From positions 1 through 13,226 of the forward strand of contig JALNVF010000091.1 of the NCBI GenBank assembly GCA_023231445.1: a stretch of 13,226 nucleotides of DNA, given 5' to 3'. Shown here piece by piece: positions 6,982 to 13,226 of this stretch; the stretch's first letter is position 1, and each line of letters opens with the position of its first letter. Under the pieces are notes generated by a model. That model was not told where the DNA came from. It worked only from the letters and a program-made list of their open reading frames with translations, and did not search any database. The position numbers and the translations under genes are program-made. The DNA comes from Treponema sp. GTDB taxonomy: Bacteria; Spirochaetota; Spirochaetia; Treponematales; Treponemataceae.

Positions 6982-8139
6982 ATGCCGCCGGAAGAAAATC
7001 CTGACTATCTTCATGAGCAACTCATCACGTATATAGGCAATAAACGTGCACTCCTTCCTTTTATAGGTGAAGGCGTACAGTATGTAATGGAGCGTATAGG
7101 CCGCAGACAGCTTGACTGCTTTGATGTGTTTTCCGGCAGCGGAATTGTGTCCCGGTATTTAAAACAATATGCCCGTACTCTTACGGCAAACGACATGGAA
7201 CTGTATTCCGAAATAATTAACCGGTGTTATCTTTCAAATAAGAGCGAAATTAATGTAGACGCATTGCATGAAAAGTATACGGCGCTTACCGCCGCCGTTG
7301 CTCAGGAACTGGATCATGCAGGCCGCCGGGGATTTATTTCCGGATACTATGCGCCGGACGACGAAAATAATGTACAGAAAGGGGAACGCTGTTTCTATAC
7401 ACCGCATAATGCGCGATATATAGATACTGTTCGTCAGCTTATTACCGAACTGATACAGCCCTGCCTTCAGCCGTATTTTATTGCACCGCTTCTTGCGGAA
7501 GTTTCCGTACATGCAAATACCGGAGGCGTATTCAAAGGCTTTTATAAAGATTCAAAAACGGGCAGAGGAAAATTCGGAGGCAACGGAGCGAATGCGCTCA
7601 GCCGCATCAGAGGAACAATCGTACTGCCGTTTCCCGTGTTCAGTTCGTTTTCCCGTCCGTTCCGCATATTCCGCAGCGATGCAAATGAATTAGCCTGTGA
7701 CGACAGACTTTATGCAGGACTGCCCGGCGGTATGTTCGATCTTGCCTATATTGATCCGCCGTACAATCAGCATCCGTATGGTTCCAATTATTTTATGCTT
7801 AATCTTATAGCTTCGTATAAACAACCGGCCGCGGCAGAGATGAGCCGGGTCTCCGGTATCCCCTGCGGATGGAACCGGTCTCAATATAATAGAAAAAAAC
7901 ATGCAGCAGAAACGTTCAGTGCGCTGATTCATTCCCTCCGTGCACGATATTTACTTGTATCATTTAACTCGGAAGGATTTATTACACGTGATGAAATGGT
8001 GGACATACTGAGCAGTTTGGGCAGTGTCAAAGTATTTGAGTCTCCGTATAACGCATTCCGTGCTTCCCGAAATCTCAGAAAACGTGCGGTTCATGTATCC
8101 GAATATTTGTACGTGGTGGAAAAGAAAGTCAGTACGTAA
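6982..8139 (+). CDS. Orphan N6-adenine DNA methyltransferase, D12 class
   Basis: Transfers a methyl group from S-adenosylmethionine to adenine in a specific DNA site. The 385-residue protein has the D12 (Dam/M.FokI-like) order: motif X YIGNKRALLPFI (17-28), AdoMet-binding motif I DVFSGSG (48-54), and catalytic motif IV DPPY (258-261) in the context AYIDPPYNQHPYGSNYF. The long stretch between motifs I and IV should hold the target-recognition region. No restriction endonuclease gene adjoins it: aroA is 17 nt upstream in the same orientation and an EEP-fold lipoprotein gene overlaps its 3' end on the other strand. It is therefore either a solitary regulatory or protective methyltransferase or a remnant of a restriction system. 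Only a weak GGA precedes the ATG, so translation may depend on coupling to aroA. Target sequence cannot be read from the protein. Confidence 0.9.
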   Translation: MPPEENPDYLHEQLITYIGNKRALLPFIGEGVQYVMERIGRRQLDCFDVFSGSGIVSRYLKQYARTLTANDMELYSEIINRCYLSNKSEINVDALHEKYTALTAAVAQELDHAGRRGFISGYYAPDDENNVQKGERCFYTPHNARYIDTVRQLITELIQPCLQPYFIAPLLAEVSVHANTGGVFKGFYKDSKTGRGKFGGNGANALSRIRGTIVLPFPVFSSFSRPFRIFRSDANELACDDRLYAGLPGGMFDLAYIDPPYNQHPYGSNYFMLNLIASYKQPAAAEMSRVSGIPCGWNRSQYNRKKHAAETFSALIHSLRARYLLVSFNSEGFITRDEMVDILSSLGSVKVFESPYNAFRASRNLRKRAVHVSEYLYVVEKKVST

Positions 8140-9148
8140 TTGCTGCCTCAACAGGCAGATGATCCGACCAGCCTTTTCCGGTAAATACTGAATAGGCTTC
8201 CGGAATACCGCTGCTGTCAGCCCACGGACCAACCGTGACAGGCCGGAAATCAACAGCGGACGCAGTACCTGCCGTAAAAAAATGATCTATGCGTTCCCAC
8301 CTGTTTTTAAAATAATAACTTCCCGGTTCAACATATGATCCGTCACTCAGTATCCACGGCGATACGACGGTAGTTTCTTTTTTACATCCGTAACACAGGT
8401 ACCGCAGGAGTACCGTGCCGTTTTCCGGTCCCGGCAAAAAACCGGTAATGTCGCGGTTAAAGTCGCCGCATGCAGCTGCGGCGGAATCAGGTATACCGGC
8501 AATTAATTTACCAAGTACTGATTCCTGCCAGTTTCTCCACTTTTCAGTTTCAGTCTCAGTTTTTCCTCCGGATTTTGATTTCCAGTGATTTATAAACAGT
8601 ACAAGAGGACAGGATCCCGCATATACGGATACTTCAATTATAGGACGCATCGGGGGCTGTTCTCCGGATGTACGTATGTCGAGCGAATGAACAGTCATTG
8701 CTCCAAGCGGGAAACGCGAGAGTACGGCACATCCTGTCGCATCGCCCGGAGTTTTTGCAAAACACGCATAATTCCAGTTGTGCATGCTGTCCCATGCATT
8801 CCCGGCAAGACGGTTCGATATGTCGTACATAATTCCTTCATTTTCGATTTCTTCAAACGCATAGACATCCGCATCGAGCATTTTGATGACCCGGCACAGT
8901 CTGTCCAGCCGGACGATATATGCGTCCCTGTTCCAGTTCGTTTTTGACGATTTGAATTCGCTGTATTCCGTACCGTCCCTCTCTGCGTCAAAAAACGTTT
9001 CTGTATTCCAGCTTACAAGACGAAGAGTCTGAGAAACCGTCCGTTGAGTTTCTGTATCCGTTTTGTTGTCCGTACCTGAAAATCCGGTACAGCTGCAGAC
9101 GGATAATACCGCAGGAAAAAACAGTATACTAATCAGTTTATACTTCAT
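8129..9148 (-). CDS. Endonuclease/exonuclease/phosphatase-family lipoprotein
   Basis: Predicted secreted lipid-anchored hydrolase of the EEP (DNase I-like) fold, which cleaves phosphodiester or phosphomonoester bonds with a divalent metal. The N-terminus is a signal peptide ending in VCSC, with Cys20 the likely lipidation site (Val at -3, Ser at -1) in the loose spirochaete style. EEP motifs appear in order: VSWNTE (45-50), AFEEIEN (97-103), INHWKSK (186-192), CGDFNRD (227-233), RIDHF (286-290) and WSDHLPVE (327-334). All expected catalytic residues (Asn, Glu, His, Asp-Asn, Asp-His) are present, so it should be active. It could act on extracellular DNA, RNA or a phosphorylated ligand; specificity cannot be told. 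GGAGG (9157-9161) lies 8 nt before the ATG. Its last 11 bp overlap the methyltransferase gene end. Confidence 0.88.
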   Translation of the reverse strand: MKYKLISILFFPAVLSVCSCTGFSGTDNKTDTETQRTVSQTLRLVSWNTETFFDAERDGTEYSEFKSSKTNWNRDAYIVRLDRLCRVIKMLDADVYAFEEIENEGIMYDISNRLAGNAWDSMHNWNYACFAKTPGDATGCAVLSRFPLGAMTVHSLDIRTSGEQPPMRPIIEVSVYAGSCPLVLFINHWKSKSGGKTETETEKWRNWQESVLGKLIAGIPDSAAAACGDFNRDITGFLPGPENGTVLLRYLCYGCKKETTVVSPWILSDGSYVEPGSYYFKNRWERIDHFFTAGTASAVDFRPVTVGPWADSSGIPEAYSVFTGKGWSDHLPVEAAITY

Positions 9149-9181
9149 ATACAGAGCCTCCGGTTGTCAGATCGTCGTGAC

Positions 9182-9211
9182 TTTACCGTTTTGTGCGGAA
9201 AATGATACAAT
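9182..9211 (+). promoter_or_regulatory. Candidate promoter of the CE1-type esterase gene
   Basis: TTTACC (9182-9187), an 18-nt spacer and TACAAT (9206-9211) with TGA directly before it form an extended -10 type promoter. It lies about 40 bp upstream of the ATG and of the strong ribosome-binding site GGAAGGGG (9237-9244). The -35 match is only moderate. Confidence 0.45.
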
Positions 9212-9218
9212 ATGATGA

Positions 9219-9224
9219 ATTATA
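9219..9224 (-). promoter_or_regulatory. Possible -10 box for the EEP lipoprotein gene
   Basis: On the minus strand this is a perfect TATAAT about 70 bp before the ATG at 9148. No convincing -35 lies 16-18 bp upstream, so it is only a candidate. It would place this start within the same 104-bp divergent gap as the esterase promoter. Confidence 0.25.
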
Positions 9225-9252
9225 GAAAATAATAACGGAAGGGGTACTATTT

Positions 9253-10131
9253 ATGAAGCGGACAGCAGTTGTATTATGCTGTATTTTTACAGCGGTATAT
9301 GTTCCTGCAAAGGAGATAAAAATGGCGGATATTTCAAAAGCTCCGGTATATACAGATGCACCGGAGGGATTTGATCAGATGCATTCGGGTATAAAATACG
9401 GGGAAATTACGGAAGATACGTATTTTTCAAAGACAACCGGAACAGACCGTAAATGTAATGTACTTTTGCCGGCAGGCTACGACAGTTCCCGGAAATATCC
9501 GGTAATTTACCTGCTGCATGGAATCGGCGGAGACCACAAAGAATGGCTTCAGGGTAATCCTGTATATATTGCCGGTAATGCGGTTGCGGCAGGCGGTGTA
9601 CCTTGTGTAATTGTCATGCCGAATGTGCGCGCGATGAATCCCGACCGCTGCCCGTCTGATCCGTTCAGTGCTGAAGCCGTTGCAGGATTTGATAATTTCA
9701 TACATGATCTTTTCACCGATCTTATGCCGTTTATAGAGAATAACTATGCCGTACAAACGGGCCGCGACAATACAGCTGTAGCAGGTCTTTCAATGGGCGG
9801 CCGCGAGTCGCTGTATATAGGATTTACAAAGCAGGAATCATTCTGCGCCGTTGGAGCTTTTTCTCCGGCACCGGGACTGCTTCCGGTGAGCGGATTCGAC
9901 GGTATGTTCAAACCTGATTCATTTAAATTTAAAGACGGAATGCAAAAACCTGACTTTGTTCTTATCTGCACGGGCGATCACGATTCCATGGTCGGAACAG
10001 TTGCGACTACGTATCATGAAACACTGATTAAAAACGGTGTCGGCCATTTCTGGTATGTGATGCCCGGAGATCACAATTTTACCGTATGGAAAAACGGATT
10101 ATATAATTTCTGTATCAGAGTGTTCCGGTAA
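9253..10131 (+). CDS. Secreted alpha/beta-hydrolase esterase, CE1/feruloyl-esterase type
   Basis: Predicted exported serine esterase of the esterase D/CE1 group, whose members remove acetyl or feruloyl groups from plant polysaccharides or act on other short esters. The 292-residue protein starts with a basic then hydrophobic segment (MKRTAVVLCCIF, cleavage perhaps after the Ala near residue 19). The alpha/beta-hydrolase features follow in order: oxyanion region YLLHGIGGDHKEW (86-98), nucleophile elbow GLSMGGR (S180), acid in CTGDHDSM (D242 or D244), and catalytic His in PGDHNFTVW (H274). Length is normal for a single-domain CE1 enzyme, and there is no carbohydrate-binding module. GGAAGGGG (9237-9244) lies 8 nt before the ATG. 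Divergent from the EEP lipoprotein gene and closed by a strong terminator, it appears monocistronic. Substrate is inferred only from family. Confidence 0.87.
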   Translation: MKRTAVVLCCIFTAVYVPAKEIKMADISKAPVYTDAPEGFDQMHSGIKYGEITEDTYFSKTTGTDRKCNVLLPAGYDSSRKYPVIYLLHGIGGDHKEWLQGNPVYIAGNAVAAGGVPCVIVMPNVRAMNPDRCPSDPFSAEAVAGFDNFIHDLFTDLMPFIENNYAVQTGRDNTAVAGLSMGGRESLYIGFTKQESFCAVGAFSPAPGLLPVSGFDGMFKPDSFKFKDGMQKPDFVLICTGDHDSMVGTVATTYHETLIKNGVGHFWYVMPGDHNFTVWKNGLYNFCIRVFR

Positions 10132-10164
10132 TACCATACGTTTTGCCGGAAAGATACAGAAATT

Positions 10165-10217
10165 ATAAGGGGCTGCTGATTACTGTATGAAATTTTAATC
10201 AGCAGCCCCTTATTTTT
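10165..10217 (+). terminator. Strong intrinsic terminator after the esterase gene
   Basis: An 18-bp perfect stem (10165-10182 with 10196-10213) contains the core GGGGCTGCTGATTA and its complement around a 13-nt loop. On the plus strand the run ATTTTT (10212-10217) follows. On the minus strand the tail is less T-rich, but the hairpin lies just past the ychF stop (10230) and may serve both convergent genes. Confidence 0.88.
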
Positions 10218-10229
10218 GTCAGTTCCGTA

Positions 10230-11369
10230 TTATTTTGACGGTGCACTGAATTTTATGAACAGTACGTCTCCGTCCTGTACGACGTAATCCTTCCCTTCTA
10301 TACGGTACTTACCGGCTTCTTTTATTTTTGCCTCAGTTCCGTATTTGCGCAGGTCGTCGATCGAATATGCCTCCGCCTTGATGAATCCCTTTTCAAAATC
10401 GGTGTGAATTGCACCTGCCGCTTTCGGAGCAGTGTCTCCTGAGTGAATAGTCCATGCATGGCAGTCATCAGGGCCTCCCGTAAAGAACGTGCGCAGTCCC
10501 ATGAGCTTATATGCGGTATGTGCAAGCTCTGCAAGTCCCGATTCCTTAAGACCGACCGCATCCATAAATTCTTTCCGGTCTTTCGGATCCTTGATATCGG
10601 CCAGGTCCGCTTCAAATTTTCCGCAGATAACGACAACGTCGGATTTTTCTTCTCCCGCGATTTTTTTTACCGTTTCAACGTATTTATTCGTTCCGCTTGC
10701 AATCGTGTCTTCGTCAACGTTGCAGACATAGAACGTCGGCTTCATTGTGAGCAGGAACATATCCTGAACGGCCGCTTTTTCTTCGTCAGTAAGGTCAGCC
10801 TGCCGTGCGCATTTTCCTGCTTCAAGCACCGGTTTTATTTTCCCGACAGCGCTTGTCCACGGCGCCCACTTTTTTTCCTCTTCTTTACCCAGTGCACGGG
10901 TGGCCTTCGTCACTTTTTCCTGGCGCTTTTTAATTGTGTCCAGATCCGCAAGCGCAAGTTCCATATTAATGGTAGAAATGTCACCTTCCGGATCGATGGG
11001 AGCGGCAGTGTTTGCATTTTCGCGCACGTGCATGATATCAGGATTATCGAAACAGCGTACAACGTGGGCAATACAGGTAACTTCCCGGATGTTTGCAAGA
11101 AACTGATTTCCCAGTCCTTCTCCCTGGGAAGCTCCCTTTATAAGTCCTGCAATATCAACAAATTTAACCGACGTCGGGGTTATTTTTTTAGGCTGAAATA
11201 CGCCGGCCAGAAATTCAAGACGTTCGTCGGGAAGGTCTACAATACCGATATTCGGATCAATTGTACAAAAAGGGAAATTTTCTGCCGCAGCCGGAGCTGC
11301 CGTCAGAGCCGTAAATATAGTAGATTTGCCTACGTTCGGGAGGCCGACAATACCGCAGTCTAATGACAT
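10230..11369 (-). CDS. ychF: Redox-regulated ATPase/GTPase YchF (OLA1 family)
   Basis: Universally conserved cytoplasmic P-loop NTPase of the Obg-related group that binds ribosomes and prefers ATP in characterised members. The 379-residue protein is close to the usual ~363. Motifs: Walker A GLPNVGKS (9-16), G3 DIAGL (72-76) followed by GASQGEGLGNQFL, and NVDE (217-220) in place of the canonical NKxD, as is typical for YchF. The long coiled insertion (about 135-205) and the C-terminal TGS domain (about 291-375, with FFTGG, AWTI, IHTDFEKGFIKAE and YVVQDGDV) are also present. AAGGA (11376-11380) lies 6 nt before the ATG. It is transcribed alone and divergently from the lipoprotein genes. Identification is essentially certain. 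Confidence 0.98.
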   Translation of the reverse strand: MSLDCGIVGLPNVGKSTIFTALTAAPAAAENFPFCTIDPNIGIVDLPDERLEFLAGVFQPKKITPTSVKFVDIAGLIKGASQGEGLGNQFLANIREVTCIAHVVRCFDNPDIMHVRENANTAAPIDPEGDISTINMELALADLDTIKKRQEKVTKATRALGKEEEKKWAPWTSAVGKIKPVLEAGKCARQADLTDEEKAAVQDMFLLTMKPTFYVCNVDEDTIASGTNKYVETVKKIAGEEKSDVVVICGKFEADLADIKDPKDRKEFMDAVGLKESGLAELAHTAYKLMGLRTFFTGGPDDCHAWTIHSGDTAPKAAGAIHTDFEKGFIKAEAYSIDDLRKYGTEAKIKEAGKYRIEGKDYVVQDGDVLFIKFSAPSK

Positions 11370-11388
11370 AGTGCGTCCTTATAGTTTT

Positions 11389-11394
11389 ATTATA
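11389..11394 (-). promoter_or_regulatory. Candidate -10 box of ychF
   Basis: A perfect TATAAT on the minus strand, 20 bp upstream of the ychF ATG. The -35 position (about 11412-11417) reads AAATAA, a poor match, so the assignment rests on the -10 and on spacing to the ribosome-binding site. Confidence 0.35.
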
Positions 11395-11466
11395 GTACAT
11401 TCCAGTATAAGTTATTTCCGGTTAATAGGCAACAATATGAAAATAGTCCTTTTTACCGCATTTTCT

Positions 11467-11495
11467 TTGTTTTTTTTATGAGTATTCGTTATAAT
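11467..11495 (+). promoter_or_regulatory. Promoter of the tandem lipoprotein genes
   Basis: TTGTTT (11467-11472), a 17-nt spacer and a perfect TATAAT (11490-11495) lie in the AT-rich gap between ychF and the first lipoprotein gene. Predicted transcription start is about 11502, giving a leader of roughly 98 nt that contains the 12-bp palindrome at 11570-11581. Confidence 0.55.
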
Positions 11496-11569
11496 AAGAT
11501 TAAAAAATAAGACTGTTTTTTTATCACAATATCTGGTACGATAAAAATATAGTACAACGTGTGAAAAGC

Positions 11570-11581
11570 CGGTATATACCG
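11570..11581. repeat. 12-bp perfect palindrome in the lipoprotein leader
   Basis: CGGTATATACCG reads the same on both strands. It sits within the predicted 5' leader, 18 bp before the start codon and about 70 bp past the predicted transcription start. It could be a repressor operator, but chance is not excluded at this length. Confidence 0.4.
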
Positions 11582-11599
11582 TTTATATGTGAGGAACTT

Positions 11600-12616
11600 A
11601 TGAAAAAAAATTATGGAATTGCATGTATTCTCTGTTCTGTATTCGTTTTTTTATCCGGATGCAGCAATTTTATGGATAAAACAGGAGCAGTTTCGGTCAG
11701 TTTTGACGCAGCGTCTCTGTGCAGAAGCGCAGATTCGGACGGTGTATCTCTGACGGTGAAACTTATTAATGCTGCTTCCGGAGCCGTTATTGATACGGAA
11801 ACAAAAACAGTTGCGTCGTCCGATACTCAGGCGGAAATAAGTTTTACCGCCGAAACAGGACTGAGCGTTTATCTGCACGCTGAACTGACTCTGAGCGGAA
11901 CCGTAGTTGCTTCCGGAGATTCGGACACGGTTACCGTAAAAGACAGTACGGAAGTCCCACTCGGTATGACGTGGAAAAAAGGTTCTGTTGCTGTTTCCGT
12001 AACGCTGGGAACTTCTTCTGCGGACGGTACATTAACGGTAGAACTCATTAATGCAGAAACAAAAGCAGTTATAGATACAAAGACGGAAACTGCAGCCTCC
12101 TCTGATACTCAGAAAGAAATGAGCTTTTCTCCAAATCTGGGACTGAGCGTTTATCTGCACGCCGAACTGACTCAGAGCGGAACCGTAGTTGCTTCCGGAG
12201 ATTCGGACACGGTTACCGTAAAAGACAGTACGGAAGTCCCGCTGGTCATGCAATGGAAAAAAGGTTCCGTTACTGTTTCCGTAATGCTGGGGGAAACTCC
12301 GTCCGACAGTTGCGCGTTCATCCTTGCTGTTACATCTCCTGATTCTGCCGCATCTGCAGTCTCGGACAGTACGGGCATCACACTGACTGCGGGGTACGCA
12401 TATACGATTTCACTTGATGCAGAATATTTGGGCACCGCCGCGGATTATACAGAGATCGGACTTACGCTTTTAAGTGGTACGGATCCAATCCTTTCGTCCG
12501 CGGACGGAACGGTAACAGTACCTGCGTATCTTACAGACGGAACATACCGTCTGTATATGAAAGCATGCATAGACGGCATGTGGTATACCGGTTATGAAAC
12601 AGTTGTTGTAGAGTAG
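11600..12616 (+). CDS. Repeat-containing lipoprotein of unknown function
   Basis: Predicted lipid-anchored envelope protein, 338 residues from the ATG at 11600. The signal peptide MKKNYGIACILCSVFVF leads to the lipobox LSGC with lipidated Cys21. GAGGA (11591-11595) supports this start; a GTG at 11561 in the same frame would bury the signal peptide and is rejected. The mature part is rich in Ser, Thr, Val and Asp and looks all-beta. It has two tandem 94-residue units (11744-12025 and 12026-12307) carrying LTVxLINA, LSVYLHAELT, GTVVASGDSDTVTVKDSTEVPL and WKKGSV. A distinct C-terminal region of about 100 residues follows (from about 12308), ending GMWYTGYETVVVE. The units resemble Ig-like or CNA-B-like beta-sandwich modules in composition only; no family is recognised. 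A second lipoprotein gene follows after 20 nt, likely in the same operon. Confidence 0.85.
   Translation: MKKNYGIACILCSVFVFLSGCSNFMDKTGAVSVSFDAASLCRSADSDGVSLTVKLINAASGAVIDTETKTVASSDTQAEISFTAETGLSVYLHAELTLSGTVVASGDSDTVTVKDSTEVPLGMTWKKGSVAVSVTLGTSSADGTLTVELINAETKAVIDTKTETAASSDTQKEMSFSPNLGLSVYLHAELTQSGTVVASGDSDTVTVKDSTEVPLVMQWKKGSVTVSVMLGETPSDSCAFILAVTSPDSAASAVSDSTGITLTAGYAYTISLDAEYLGTAADYTEIGLTLLSGTDPILSSADGTVTVPAYLTDGTYRLYMKACIDGMWYTGYETVVVE
11744..12307 (+). repeat. Two tandem 282-bp coding repeats
   Basis: Unit 1 (11744-12025) and unit 2 (12026-12307) align without gaps at an offset of exactly 282 bp, or 94 codons. Identity is uneven: by hand count the first 114 bp match at about 62%, while the next 101 bp (11858-11958 against 12140-12240) differ at only two bases. 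The last 67 bp are intermediate. Confidence 0.92.
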
Positions 12617-12636
12617 TTTTGAAGAAAGGAAAAAAT

Positions 12637-13226
12637 ATGAGAGAAGAAAGAAACAAAGGACAATCAGTGTTCATACTGACAGCGGTCTGCGCTTTTTTTT
12701 GTGCGGCGGGCTGCAGCAATTTATTAAATAAAACAAACGATACGGCATCAGGGACCAGGCCTGTTACGGTATCGGTAGCAGTATCTGTCGGAGCGGCCAG
12801 GGCTGCGTATCCGTCTACCCTTGCAGGTCTTACGGAACTGCAGGCGACAGCTGTCTCCGATACTTACGATGCACAAACGGTAACGGCCTCCGTTACCGGC
12901 GGAACGGCAGAGAACCTTAGTTTTTCATTAATGCCCGGCAGCTGGGTATTTACTGTTAACGGTATTGCTGATTCAACAGTTGTTGTTACCGGCAGTACGA
13001 CGGCGACAGTTTCAGCGAATGCCGCAGGCTCCGTGTTAGTCGTTCTTTCCACTAAAACACAGACGGCCGTGACGACAGGAAATCTGGCGCTCAGTTTCTG
13101 TGACGCCGGCAGTCTAGGCTTTACGCAGGTAACCGCAGCGCTTTATTCTGACGGAACGGATATGAAAGGAACTTCTTCTGCGGCAACTATTGACGGAAAA
13201 TCATGTTATACATACAGTCTGTCAGG
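12637..13226 (+). CDS. Lipoprotein of unknown function, 3' end beyond the window
   Basis: Open frame from the ATG at 12637 to the window edge (196 codons visible). AAAGGA (12625-12630) precedes the start by 6 nt. The signal peptide MREERNKGQSVFILTAVCAFFC ends in the lipobox AAGC with lipidated Cys26, followed by SNLLNKT. That matches SNFMDKT after the lipobox of the upstream gene, pointing to related lipoproteins. The mature part is Ala, Thr, Val and Ser rich with predicted beta structure, including GSWVFTVNGIADSTVVVTGS near 12940-12999, reminiscent of Ig-like or carboxypeptidase-regulatory-like repeats. No catalytic motif is visible. It sits 20 nt downstream of the first lipoprotein gene and is probably co-transcribed with it. 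Confidence 0.82.
   Translation, partial: MREERNKGQSVFILTAVCAFFCAAGCSNLLNKTNDTASGTRPVTVSVAVSVGAARAAYPSTLAGLTELQATAVSDTYDAQTVTASVTGGTAENLSFSLMPGSWVFTVNGIADSTVVVTGSTTATVSANAAGSVLVVLSTKTQTAVTTGNLALSFCDAGSLGFTQVTAALYSDGTDMKGTSSAATIDGKSCYTYSLS

Noticed and set aside
6982..9148. Restriction-modification system formed by the methyltransferase and the neighbouring EEP nuclease
   Set aside because: The nuclease has a lipoprotein signal peptide and an EEP fold, is on the opposite strand and would be outside the cytoplasm, so it cannot be the cognate endonuclease.
10443..11363. A 306-codon open frame on the plus strand opposite ychF
   Set aside because: It lies wholly antisense to a certain gene, has a Cys/Phe/Arg-rich composition typical of a shadow frame, and shows no recognisable domain or ribosome-binding site.

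Overview
The window looks like a chromosomal segment of a host-associated or gut-type spirochaete, most likely a Treponema-like organism. This is an inference from three things: a moderate G+C content with AT-rich intergenic regions, MraY-family features, and several secreted lipoproteins with spirochaete-style lipoboxes plus a secreted CE1-type esterase. No RNA gene, CRISPR array, insertion sequence or phage gene is visible.

Layout. (1) 1-2697, plus strand: the 3' three quarters of an RND efflux pump gene. It is broken by an apparent one-base deletion near 2128 and ends in an unusual soluble domain that resembles a PII-like ferredoxin fold. A bidirectional terminator (2705-2737) separates it from the convergent mraY. 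(2) 3874-5481 and 2739-3809, minus strand: a PurH-fold protein that has lost most catalytic signatures of both PurH activities, followed after 64 bp by mraY (lipid I synthesis). (3) 5573-8139, plus strand, divergent from (2): aroA (EPSP synthase, with three unusual active-site-region substitutions) and an orphan D12-class adenine DNA methyltransferase. The divergent purH-like and aroA genes both have good sigma-70-type promoters whose predicted start sites fall at, or 1 nt before, the start codon. Both may therefore give leaderless mRNAs.

(4) 8129-9148, minus strand: a lipoprotein of the endonuclease/exonuclease/phosphatase fold, overlapping the methyltransferase tail-to-tail by 11 bp. (5) 9253-10131, plus strand: a secreted alpha/beta-hydrolase esterase, closed by an 18-bp-stem terminator. 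(6) 10230-11369, minus strand: the conserved GTPase/ATPase YchF. (7) 11600-13226, plus strand: two consecutive lipoprotein genes. The first contains a 94-residue tandem repeat with a near-identical 101-bp DNA block; the second runs off the window.

The genes do not form one pathway. Housekeeping functions (mraY, aroA, ychF) alternate with envelope and secreted proteins (RND pump, lipoprotein nuclease, esterase, repeat lipoproteins). The points most worth following up are the degenerate PurH homologue, the paired leaderless promoters, the RND-PII-like fusion with its frameshift, and the divergent AroA.
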